Shown here one piece after another: positions 44,622-54,938 of a DNA stretch of 64,000 nucleotides. Under the pieces are notes generated by a model. It did no database searches, had not been told where the DNA came from, and saw only the letters and a list, made by a program, of their open reading frames with translations. The stretch is from the NCBI GenBank assembly GCA_038373885.1, contig JAWZYV010019530.1:248001-312000 (forward strand), read 5' to 3'. Made by a program: the position numbers and the translations under genes. How positions within the stretch are numbered: position 1 is the stretch's first letter; each line of letters opens with the position of its first letter. Origin of the DNA: Cheiracanthium punctorium (taxonomy: Eukaryota; Arthropoda; Arachnida; Araneae; Cheiracanthiidae).

Positions 44622-44772
44622 TGCACAGCCAGCTGCGTCAAAAAAGGGTCTCTAGATCTGTGGCACGCGATGAACGTTTCGATCGTCCGCCATCTTGCTG
44701 GTAGTTAAGTCGAGCGATGGCAATGGCTGCCCTTTTTCATCATTGGGAAAGGGTTGCGCCTCAAGGGGTTAA
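44622..44772 (+). mobile_element. piggyBac-type TTAA element, right half only
   Basis: It begins gcacagccagctgcgtc, the centre of the full-length palindrome, and runs to the right end (cgcctcaaggggttaa, TTAA at 44769-44772). It is the same half as at 57085 and 57603. Confidence 0.75.
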
Positions 44773-44867
44773 GGCTCTCAGATACAGTGGTGTCCAAAGT
44801 TTATGTTAAATTCAATTATTATGAGGAGGAAGTCTGTATTTATCATAGGATGTAGCCATTGGAGACT

Positions 44868-44946
44868 CCCCTACTAGCAATTTTGCTCGGGCTACCACCG
44901 GCCACGCAGCCTGCCGATGACGGCCCGAGCAAAATTGCTAGTGGGG
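44868..44946. repeat. Hairpin with 24-bp arms
   Basis: 44868-44892 and 44923-44946 pair over ctagcaattttgctcgggc with one bulged base; the loop is 30 nt and GC-rich. It directly precedes the Tc1 relic. Confidence 0.65.
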
Positions 44947-45130
44947 TCCAACCTCAATCCCACAGAGCAACTGTGGGATGCTCTAGGAAGAGCTTTTGTG
45001 TGTCAACAATCCCCCTCCAAGGACCCTTCAGGCTAAAAATGAGCACTTTTGGAATAGTAGGAATGAATGCTACAATCGTAGATCAATAACCCATGCACAA
45101 TATCAGAGCTCCATGTGATGGTACGGTTGT
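44945..45130 (+). pseudogene. Tc1-type transposase C-terminal relic
   Basis: A plus frame reads SNLNPTEQLWDALGRAF, matching the SPDLNPIEHLWD motif that holds the catalytic glutamate of Tc1 transposases, followed by CQQSPSKDPSG in place of the usual proline-rich step. Downstream similarity fades. There is no N-terminal part and no paired TIR. It is unrelated in sequence to the Tc1 copy at 54939. Confidence 0.6.
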
Positions 45131-45184
45131 ATAACCCCAATCAGAGTTGGCCACATCTCTGATTAGATTGATTGCTTTTGATTT

Positions 45185-45413
45185 GGCGAATACGGCCGAT
45201 TGTCTTTATGAGGGGTCTACGCCGAATGGGCGTACCCTCCGTGGGGGGGGGGGGGTCTTACTAACGCGTCCTAGCTCGCATTTATGCGAAGTTTCGGAGA
45301 AGAACCGCGTAAAACTCCGAACGGCTAAGTCGACGAACACGATCTGGGATTCAACCAGGCACTTTCCGTCTCCCAGTCGAGAGCACTACGCACTCGGCCA
45401 CTGTTCGGGCTAT
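45185..45413 (-). mobile_element. tRNA-derived SINE
   Basis: On the minus strand the head reads ggccgagtgcgtagtgct (A box, 45384-45401), then a ggagacggaa block, then ctggttgaatccc (B box, about 45345-45357), typical of a tRNA-related pol III promoter. The body shares a ccgttcggagttttacg block, ttctccgaaac and gggtac with the SINE at 29301-29556. A C-run lies at 45245-45256. No TSD was established. Confidence 0.7.
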
Positions 45414-46940
45414 TGTTATACCGAATTCTCATTCACTAAAACCATTTTTTTTGTTTGGTTGTTGTTGTAGAAAATCTCCTTTTGCATGTTTGTAACAATT
45501 TTCGAAACTAGTGTGATAAAAATGTAAGCGATAGCAACGACGGACAGACATTGTACAGTCAGAAAAAATGGAATCCCTCATATCGGATATTTTCTATGAA
45601 CTAATTCTTTTCTAACGCGATTACGTTTAAATTATTCCGCCCGACGCGATGATAAGATTAATTCCGCCCATTTGACCATCCTATTAATTTCTCGGAAATG
45701 AATCTTTAACTAGAAATCTGTACTGAAAGTATAGTGAAATTAGAGGAGTATTACAACTATTATAAAGAAACAAAAAATTATTGTGGAACAGCTGCGGGAC
45801 ACTCTTCAACGTGACCAAATGATTATAATTAGCATAAATAAATATAGAGCTTAGTAGAATATGATTTCTATTGCATTTGTAATTACGAACGTGATGAAGA
45901 ATATTATTAATCTGTTTGTTTCAAATGTTATTAATTATTTGGTTGATTTTACTTCTAACTACGCGGAAGGAAGTTTTTATCGAATTAAGCGTAACAGTTT
46001 TTGAATATCATTATGCAGACTATTCCAATATAACCTTAGAAAAATATGCACTTTTGGATATTTTTAAATAAGATCTGAACGATGTAATATAGATAAAGAA
46101 AATCCAGTCTCAGTGTCTATATTTTGTTAGCGTAGATGCACCTGTTTGCAACTGAAAATAATTTAATTTTTTTTTTTATGAAAAGTTTTATTTGTGTAGG
46201 TTTTTCTTTAAATTCTCACTCGTTTTACATTGCAAGATTTACTACGTTCTTATTTTGCCACGCTGGGAGAGTGTGACGTACTTAGTCACGTGTCACTCTC
46301 AGATACTGATGAATGAGAGACGAGTTTTGCGAGACGAAACAGTCGTATATTTTCGTCTCTCATCCATCCCTGCTCTCAGAATTGTAAGTCTATACAAAAT
46401 TAGTAGGATAACGCGTAATATAGACTTGGTATATTGACTTAATACCTAAAAGTTAGATTGCTTTGAGTAAGTATGTGTCATACCTATAAAGCATTCGTGA
46501 GAGAATGTGTCTATAATAAACTTGAGTGGCCAAATACATTTTTTTTTTCAAGAAGATATTTAAATTTCGTTTAGTACTTGAACACGCAAACGAGCAACAA
46601 TATATGCAGTCACTCACACATAATGGAATGTAAGCCATTCCTCGTATCTTAGCATCACTAATTCTAATCATTCCTCAAACTATGTACCTCAGTACCTCAG
46701 TAGGAATTTCAGGTACCTCATTTTATTTTAAATTATTTTCTTTTATTGTAAAATTAAATTTTCCTTTTTAAAGTTGAAGAACGTTACTTTATACTATAAC
46801 GTCTACTCTTTTTTTTTTCTTTCATGAGAAATCTTAAGTCTATCTCATCTTAAGTCTCTTAATCTCCGTCAAAAGAGACAAACAGAAAAACTTAATTGGG
46901 GAAAAGTTATAAATAACAATTCTATAACATTCCAATTTTG
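45414..46940. other. No gene recognised
   Basis: AT-rich sequence. Frames at 46192-46437 and 46453-46671 lack recognisable features. A gagacgaaacag/ttcgtctctc pairing occurs near 46318-46365. Confidence 0.45.
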
Positions 46941-47421
46941 ACTTTCCGAACATGCACCATGTGTGGAAAGTATTATCATCATGAAAAAATTCGACTTCGA
47001 GATTTTGGAGTATTGACACGTTTTGGGGTCTTCTGAATTCATGGATGCTATTTTTACGAGATGTATGGATGTATGTGTGTATGTGTGTTTGTGTGTATGT
47101 GAGAGAACACGATAGCTCCTAAACGGGCCGTTCGATTGAGCTCAAATTGGGTATATATGTTATAAACCACCGTCGCAAGACCGGTATTGATTTTGGTGTG
47201 TATAGGACTTATAGTTTTTCTACAGGGCTACGACAAAGATTTCTTTTACGTTATGGCCTATGGGGAGAAATTCTCGAAAGTGTGCAAGCGTTTAAACGGT
47301 GCATTCGATTGAGCTTCAATTTAGTATATATGTTTGAATGATTCATCGATTAAAATTGATTTAAATGCTGGTAATGATCTTAATCGTAAGTGTTCGGAAA
47401 GTCGAGTGGAGTCACTCCAGA
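46941..47421 (+). mobile_element. Helentron-associated element (HINE-like), 1-unit copy
   Basis: It starts ACTTTCCGAACATG, with the subterminal tgttcggaaagt and terminal hairpin tggagtcactcca at 47407-47419. There is one complete tandem unit between gagctcaaattgg (47138) and gagcttcaattta. A gt/at microsatellite is at about 47063-47100. It is the shortest of the four copies. Confidence 0.8.
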
Positions 47422-48275
47422 TTCTTTATTTTTATTTTTTCACAAAAGCAGACGACAAAAACACTCTTAACATACCAAGTAACTAACTTTCCTCCAACTT
47501 TCCTCGGCAGCGCAACATTTACCAAGAGCTATTCAACATTCAACCCCGTCCAATGTCTTCAAACGCTAATCATCCGTAACTTTTGTCCCGGACTTCTGAC
47601 TGAAAACCGGGCGACCCTATCCTTCCAGTCGATACTTCGATTCATCCGCCCCTCTTTTCCACCAACCAACCAACCCACCCATCCACACCATCACCGATTT
47701 CAGGGGGGTTCTCAAGTTCTGCGTCTTCAGTTCGGACGCTGGCTTCTGCTCTCCCTCCAGAGCGGACGTTGTTTTGGAACTTGGCACCTATCCAGGACCA
47801 GGGATGGAGTTTTATCTGAGAGCCAGTCCTGTAGTAAATGGATATTCTCCCCCCCCCCCTTTCGCAACATAAAGATAGTGTCCCGGACAGGAGGAGGAGG
47901 GTGGCACGGAGGTACAACAACGGCATTTAGTGCCGGACTGAAAGATCGTATATGTTGCTGCTCTCTCCCCGATATGCTTTGCAGCATAAGGATTATTAAT
48001 GAAATTTCGGTGCTATTGGGGAAAAGGGGATTAATTGCTGAAGAGGTTTTTTTTCTTTATTGGTTGGGCGCTGTAATGATTTCAGAGTGGATGTTTTATT
48101 GGGCGACAGCAAATGTATTTAGAAGCCGTTAGATGGTCGCTGATATGAACTGTTTGTTCCTGTTCCCCTAGCCGGAACGAAAGCAATTTGGAATATTGAT
48201 AGCCGATTATTACTGACGGAATATGAGGAATAATTCTAGATTGGGAATAATTCTAATTGTAGATGGGATTGATAC
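47422..48275. other. GC-richer unassigned segment with a long open frame
   Basis: The plus frame 47365-48132 (255 codons) is the longest in the window. It begins inside the Helentron-derived repeat, and its translation has no recognisable domain, long low-complexity P/H/S stretches and overlapping open frames on the minus strand. I treat it as non-coding. The lower AT content and ccaacc/caccc-rich tract at 47660-47700 could mark an untranslated exon or promoter, which cannot be shown here. Confidence 0.4.
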
Positions 48276-48495
48276 TGGGCCCCCACCATGGTTGAGTGTG
48301 TGTAAGGCACTAACATGGTAGACGGCTGAAGTGTGAATGTTCCGCGTTCGAGCCTATCCGCGTGGCTGTCGATCTAACAATCTGGAATTTTGGGCAGTTT
48401 TCTCGAGATGGAACGCGACCATGTGTTAGAACCACTTAAAAAGTCCTTCTCTCCAAGGTACCCTTCCCCCCATCTTACGCAGATAGATGCCCCTT
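48276..48495 (+). mobile_element. tRNA-derived SINE
   Basis: The head is ccatggttgagtgtgtgtaa (A-box region), then ggtagacggctgaagtgtg, then cgcgttcgagcc (B box, 48343-48354). The tail is cagttttctcgagatggaac, cgcgaccatgtgttagaacc, aaaaagtcc and ccaaggtaccc, shared with 8062-8190 and 12737-12945. No clear TSD. Confidence 0.65.
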
Positions 48496-48583
48496 ACAAA
48501 CGATTTTTGAAATTATTTAACTTATGATGAAGAATTATTTAATATTCCTTCATCATAAGTAAGTTGATTATTGTATATATGTC

Positions 48584-49897
48584 ACGGCCAGTTCGCGATT
48601 TGGCTGGCCGATTCGCGTTTTGGCCAAAGTCCGAAGTACTTGCAACTAAAATTGTATATTCTACTTTGGCTGGCCATTATGCAAAATGGCTGGGAATCCT
48701 TGGCCAAAGGCCGAAGTGATAATGATAGACTGACCGGAATCTACTGGCCTTTGCTAAAAGTTTCATATTTTTTGAAGCTATATTTCGGGAGACAATGTGA
48801 TCTGGAATCTTTAACACTAGGGCTATGGAACAGAAAAAGATTAAGGATACCCCTTAAAGGTAGTTGAAAAATGGAGTACTCCATTTGCCTTTGTATTCCT
48901 ACGAGTTACGCAACGCATTTGCTCAAGATATAATTCGTCATTTTGAAGGGCACAAATCCAATATTCTTCGCGCTATCTCGTTGTTTCAGCATTTACGCTC
49001 ACTGAATAATTTCTTCTATTATGGCTTAACCCTTTGAGGCGCAACCCTTTCCCAATGCTGAAAAAAGGGCAGCCGTTGCCATCGCTCGACTTAACTACCA
49101 GCAAGATGGCGGACGATCGAAACGTTCATCGCGTGCCACAGATCTAGAGACCCTTTTTTGACGCAGCTGGCTGTGCGCGAGCACAGCCAGCTGCGTCAAA
49201 AAAGGGTCTCTAGATCTGTGGCACGCGATGAACGTTTCGATCGTCCGCCATCTTGCTGGTAGTTAAGTCGAGCGATGGCAACGGCTGCCCTTTTTTCAGC
49301 ATTGGGCAATCTATCCAGCTGTTCTCGCGTTCTTCCATCTTTCGGCAGATGTCAGTGCTGTTAAAAAGAATCGTGACCATTTTTTTACGGGAAAGGACGT
49401 GCTCAAAAGTAAAGGATTCTCGTGGAGCCATGTCACCCGCAGCTATTTTTATAGAAATCAAATCTATTCTTCGTGACTGGCAGCAGTCGAAACGTCAGAG
49501 TTTGGTGTTCCCAGAGCGGGATCACTGCGCCTTAAAGGGTTAATATGAGAACAGAATAACACGAGATCCTATTTTTATATATTGCAAGCACATTTTTAAC
49601 TCAGAGATGTCACTTATACTTTTACTCGTTTCTAAAACTTTTTAAAAAAGAAAAGAAAAAAAAAAACACTACACAGAAGTACTCATTTTTAAATACTTCA
49701 TTTTTAACAGTGTGTAAAACAATCTGATTTCTTTCTTCCTACTTTGGCAAATCGTTCCCAGCCACTTCGCGAATCGGCCGGCCAAAGAACGAAATCAAGA
49801 AAAGATCGGACATTGGCCGGTAAGTTGACAGCAACGTTGGCCTAAACGCGAATTGGCCGGCCAGTTCGCGAACAGGCCGATTTCGGGCTTTGGCCGT
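48584..49897. mobile_element. GGCCA-rich DNA element interrupted by a TTAA element
   Basis: The ends are ACGGCCAGTTCGCGATTTGG and, inverted from the right, ACGGCCAAAGCCCGAAATCG, next to tatatat tracts on both sides. Subterminal zones (48584-48715 and 49760-49897) are dense in ttggcc, ggccggcc and attcgcg words. A piggyBac-type element (49026-49543) sits inside; removing it leaves about 800 bp without coding sequence. The TSD and superfamily are uncertain. Confidence 0.65.
49026..49543 (-). mobile_element. piggyBac-type TTAA foldback element, copy 5, with perfect palindrome
   Basis: TTAA flanks at 49026-49029 and 49540-49543. The left end is CCCTTTGAGGCGCAACCC; the right end inverts to CCCTTTAAGGCGCAGTG. 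49051-49176 and 49181-49306 are exact reverse complements, 126 bp each, around gcga. The other copies have the same fold with mismatches, so this copy looks youngest or most recently homogenised. It is nested in the GGCCA-rich element. Confidence 0.9.
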
Positions 49898-51639
49898 AAT
49901 ATATATGTAATGTATAAAAAGGTAATTTGGGTTTTACTAGTTTGGGTATTGTTCAAACCGGTACTTTCACTGTAAGTTTTGCTTTCCTGTCATACTTGCC
50001 ACGCGCGCTCTGGAGCTATGTTTTATTTATTTTGTTATTTGCCAGACATCAGGCCGTCGATTCTGAGTTCTTTAGATGTACACGTGTGCTCACGCCCTTG
50101 TAGCCCCGGATGCGGGTCATGTTGGTAAATGTGTGTGGTTCGATCAGAGATAAGAGAGAGGAGGAGTTGTGTCTTCGCAGATCACGTGGTGTGGTAAGCG
50201 TAAATACTCCCGCACATCGAAAATCGGGGGACGTCTGCCACTGGAACTGCTTAATGAGTCAACGCTGATTCTTGTACCCGTCTCCCCTCCCTTCTTCTCA
50301 TTCTAAATTGTAACTTAAATGTAATGTTCAATAAACCATATCACCTGCCTTAACTCTGAAACTTTACTTGAAATATCTGACGTCTCATATATATATGAAT
50401 TATTGAAATGATATGAAATTAAATTAATAATTATTTCAATTTTCTAAGGCAAGAAATAAAAAGCGAACTTCTGTCATTGTGTTTTTTATTTACATTAATT
50501 TATCTTACATAAAAATTTGTACATGCGTTGCAAAAATGTATACATACAATAATCAACATTTGTTTCAAAAATCAGAAATTCTCATTTTATAAAACATGTG
50601 CTTGCACTAATAAAAGCAAACATGAGCATTCTCAAACCTGTATATTTTGACAATATGCTTATTTTTTACTGGTAACACAGGTAAACACAATAGATTTTTT
50701 ATTTTAATCATAATGTTTATCCAAAATTACATTACTATGTGAGATACATAAAATAATCGCTGTCTGTGCATTGGCACAAAAATACATCCGAAAACAAACT
50801 TTAAAAATTCCTGACTAGTAAAAACAAGAAAATTTGAGCTTCTCAATAACTAGGAAACCAGTACCTTCCTATTCAAAATATCCTTGTATTTTGAAAAAAA
50901 AAAAAAAAAAAAAAACCTTTATTCTCAGAGATTAAACTTGTGTAAGCTGATTGATCTAACGCAGGTGGCTAACAGATGGTGAGCGAAATGGTTTCATATC
51001 ACGTCAAAGTTATTAAGTTCTGTGCTATGAAACTTGACTTTGTTTCAGAATATAGCCCGACATTTTTGTTTTATTTTGAAAGACACTCAATAAATAAAAT
51101 ACCTTAAACTACAGATATCTTTCACATTTTTTGAGACATAGAGTTTTACAAATATCGGAATATAAAAGATAAATCTACTTTTTGTCTTCACTCACTTAGT
51201 TCTGACACCAAACATTTAAAGTAAATGTTGTTTCAGTTATATAGAAAACAAACTGTGCGAAGCTAAATTCCATTTGCTATAAGTAAGTAATCGTTGTTTA
51301 ATTTTAAATATATATTTATTATAATTTCAAACATACTAAATTAATAATTATTTCCGTTTTTTAAGGCGAGAAATAAAAACTTTTGTCATTGTGTTTTTTA
51401 TTTACATTAATTTATCTTAGATAAAAGTTTATACATGCGTTGCCAAAATATAAGCGTACATGGATGAGCACAAATCGCTGGCATATTTCAAAACTATAAC
51501 TGACGAAACAGTGTCCGGTTTGCACCAAGTGCTTCTTCTGATGGACAGATTTACTTACGCAAAAAAGCGTAATGAGATCTGTATTTTCCCATAGATGGCG
51601 CCACTTGTTGCCATGCTTGGTTTAGACATGCAGTCATTT
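49898..51639. other. Unassigned region with direct repeats and LTR-like segment
   Basis: No gene is recognised. 50388-50545 and 51303-51455 are direct repeats sharing attaataattattt, gagaaataaaa-like and gtgttttttatttacatt blocks, 915 bp apart. 49914-50340 has a tataaaa motif, a less AT-rich body and a late aataaacc signal, like the layout of an LTR, but no partner LTR or retroviral-type gene is present. A run of about 25 A lies at 50888-50912. Confidence 0.4.
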
Positions 51640-53585
51640 TTACTTCCTTGTACGGAGTATAAGAAATTATTGTGATCGAGCAAAATTTCGGGAGCCAGAT
51701 TTCGAGGAAGAAACCTATTTTGACTACCTCTAAATTTACTTTTAAGAATTTTTGCGATGCGTCTATATCATACGCTATCATGCACGCTCATATAAATGCG
51801 TGTACAATCCATTTTGACCGACCGCGAGTCTATTTTGGCCAGTTTTCCATGCCGTCTGTACACTCGCATATCTCAAGAGCTATTGCTAGTAGAATCTTGA
51901 AACTTTATAGTGAGGATTGTTGTAACAGTAACATCTAGTTGTGCACCTCCTCTTTTGTTCCCAATCGACTGGATTGTTTAACAACAGGACCGCCCAAAAG
52001 GTTCTAAATACTTTACCCTCAATGTGCAGAAATTCATTAAACTCTTATATCTCAAAAACTATTGGTCGTACAATATTGAAACTTTATATTTAGGATTGTT
52101 GTAACATCTAGTTGTGCACCCCCTCGTCCAATTTTTTTGTAATGCATGGTAATCGTGTTAAAAATCTATAAGAAACGGAAGCATTGATCCTTCAAGCAAT
52201 GAATGAATATGAATGGTTTGATTACCTTTACTAAATTGAAGAAGTCTGCTTACCACTGAACTATTGGCTATTAAAATACAATATACAAGTACTGAAAGGT
52301 ATATGCGTAAACTGCATCCTGAAGAATACCTATGGTTGTTGAAAGCTCACACCACATTTTCCCAACTGAAACATAGATTTAATAATTTGCCCGGAGTGCA
52401 TTAGTTTGAATTCCATTTTGAATCACTGATTTGAAGTTTAAAAATTCGGATGAACGCATTAGCAGTTCTCCGTGTATGGTAAAAAAAAACACCGATCATT
52501 AGAATAAAACTTTCCACGGTTACTGTTTACATTCAAGTGAAGATTGATTTTCCGAGAAATCTTATTACCTTTTATGTATGTATAAGCATTATGTATGTAT
52601 AAGCAAGCAAAATATCAAGAAATGAGTTTATTAAATAACTTTGAATTCCTTCTAAAGTTAACCGTCCATTGGCTCAACACATGAAGTTGTTTGATTGCAG
52701 TTGGTGTAACGTTTTTTTAAAGAAAGAACGATCCTTGTATCCAGAAGTAGAAAAAACGCCTTTAAATTTCTAACTATAATATTCATACAAACAGTTTGAC
52801 TGCAACTGAATGTAATATTTTTAAAGGAAACAGAATTCAACAGAACACACTGTTTTCTGAAAAGGAATATAGGCATTCATTATTTATACAGCGCTTACGT
52901 TTATTCTTATAGAAGGAATCAGAACGGAAACCTGTGACGCAACACCTATGCTGGGGCGTTGCAGCAAGAGGTGGTTTGTTAAACCGCTCCGCCCTCAAAC
53001 CTCAGTGTGTTAGTTAAATATTTGAAGTGGAAGGACAAAGTGGATCCCACATTTTAAAAATGTGATATTTGTCGAAGATAATAAAGCGTTACAAAAAGAG
53101 GAGAGCGAGTGAATTGTTTTGCTGAACATTAATAAAATAATAAGGCATATCTTTGCTAACTCACAAAATGTAGAAATTGGGAATTATAAGTGGCGATGGG
53201 CTGTACAGGAAATATCTGAATTTTGATTTTATTTAATTAATTTATAATTCTCCAACTACTTCAGCAGTGCCCCATTCGCAATGTTTTATTCGATGTAAAA
53301 TAAATCGAAAACCTGTTGAAGGAGGAGCGCGTATGTGTGTGCCCACCTCCGGCTACGCCCCCGGCAGTTTAAAGCGGGTTGCTGTAATAAAACTTTTTAA
53401 AAATAAATATTTCTATTTCACTTATTTTAAAGAAAAATTCTCACAAATAAAGCATTTGAAAAGTTCATAAAGGTTTTCATTTTTAAAAAAGTTAAAGGCT
53501 GAAGAGTGATTTGGAAAAATGTTATTAATTCTCTAAAAAAGAGGGAGGCTTTCGCAAGACTATTTACATTTTAAAATTATTATTT
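51640..53585 (+). repeat. 1.95-kb tandem unit, copy alpha
   Basis: First unit of a degenerate tandem array. Landmarks in order: gatttcgaggaagaaacc-like start, two occurrences of ggattgttgtaaca...catctagttgtg about 180 bp apart, ttgcccggagtgc, ttaaccgtccattggctc, ctgcaactgaatgtaatatt, aaaccgctccgccctc, and cggctacgcccccggcag. It serves as the empty-site reference for insertions in later units. No conserved coding frame was confirmed. Confidence 0.75.
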
Positions 53586-54060
53586 TTTATATGGTATAGA
53601 ATATAAGGAAGTAATGTGATCCCGAAAAATTTCTGTAGCCAGATTCCGATGAAAAAACTGATTTTGACTACCTCTAATTTAATTTTAAGAATTTTTGCGA
53701 TGCCTCTCATCGTACGCAACAACCCATTTTAAACGACCGCGAGTCTATTTTGACCAGTTTTTTCATGTCGTCTGTATGTGCGTATGTATTATCTCAAGAA
53801 CTATTGGTAGTAGAATGTCGAAACTTTATAGTTAGGATTGTTGTAACATCTAGTTGTGAACCTCCTTCTTTTGGTCCCAATCGACTGGTAGTTTATTTAC
53901 AGAGAAGCCCAATATATTTTAAATACATAATAGGCAGAAATTCATTAAACTCTGACATCTCGAAAACTATTGGTCGTAGAATACTGAAACTTTATATTTA
54001 GGATTGTTGTAACATCTAGTTGTGCACCCTCTCGTCAAATCTTTTTGTAATACATGGTAA

Positions 54061-54436
54061 TGAGTGATCGCGATAACGCCTCTAAATGCGTATTTCACGC
54101 TTTAGAAATTCCGAATACGCCTTAAAAATTTCGGAATGCGTATTTTTACGCATTGTTTTTCCATATAAAATTAGGTATATTTGATAAATAATTATGATTT
54201 GCTCATTTTAAATTTAAAAAATCCAATTATTGCACTAGTTTTTGTTGAACTGACATTTATGTACCTAGACGTATAATCAGTTATTATTTATGTGTCAAAT
54301 GCAATTTAATTATGTATTTGAATATTTAGCATAATTGTTCGTTGCTTTAATTACTCCTTTGGAAAAGAAAATACTCTTTCTAAAAAGGTTAAGGAGCATT
54401 TTTACTCTTCTAAAAAAATCCTAGATCGATCACTGA
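54061..54436. mobile_element. Harbinger-type MITE (3-bp TSD)
   Basis: It interrupts catggtaatcgtg, which is intact at 52146 in copy alpha. The insert is flanked by taa on both sides (54058-54060 and 54437-54439). The ends are TGAGTGATCGCG and, inverted, TCAGTGATCGATC. A TAA/TWA target duplication is characteristic of PIF/Harbinger; assignment rests on that and on length only. The interior has repeated gcgtattt/acgcatt words. Confidence 0.65.
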
Positions 54437-54938
54437 TAATCGTGTTAGAAATCTATAAGAAACGGAAGCATTGAGCCCTCAAGCAATGCATGAATATAAA
54501 TAGTTTGATTAGCTTTACTCAATTGAAAAAGTCTGCTTACCACTCTATTGGCTATTAAACTGCTTAAACTCACTGCTTACCACTTATTGGCTATTAAAAT
54601 AAAATATACAAGTATTGAAAATTATATACGTAAACTGCATCTCATAGAATACGTATGATTGTTGAAAGTTCACACCACTTTATCCCAACTGAAACATACA
54701 TTTAATAATTTGCCCGGAGTGCTTTAGTTTGAATTCCATTTTGAGTCATTGAGTTTAAAAATTCGGATGAACGCGTAAGTAGTTCTCCGTGTATGGGAAA
54801 AAAAAGCGATTATTTAGAATTAAACTTTCCAACGGTTACTGTTCACATTAAAGTGAAGATTGATTTTGGGGGAAATTTCATTACCTTTTATGTATGCATA
54901 AGCATTATTAAAATATCAAGAAATGAGTTTATTAAATA

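Noticed and set aside
45345..45401. Functional tRNA gene
   Set aside because: A and B boxes are present, but no clover-leaf with acceptor stem forms and the sequence continues into a SINE body.
47365..48132. 255-codon open frame on the plus strand, the longest in the window
   Set aside because: It begins inside the Helentron-derived repeat, has no recognisable domain, and overlaps open frames on the other strand, as expected of a GC-richer patch.
49914..50340. Solo LTR as a firm feature
   Set aside because: TATA-like and polyadenylation-like signals are too common in AT-rich DNA, and no terminal tg/ca with TSD was established; kept only as a low-interest finding.
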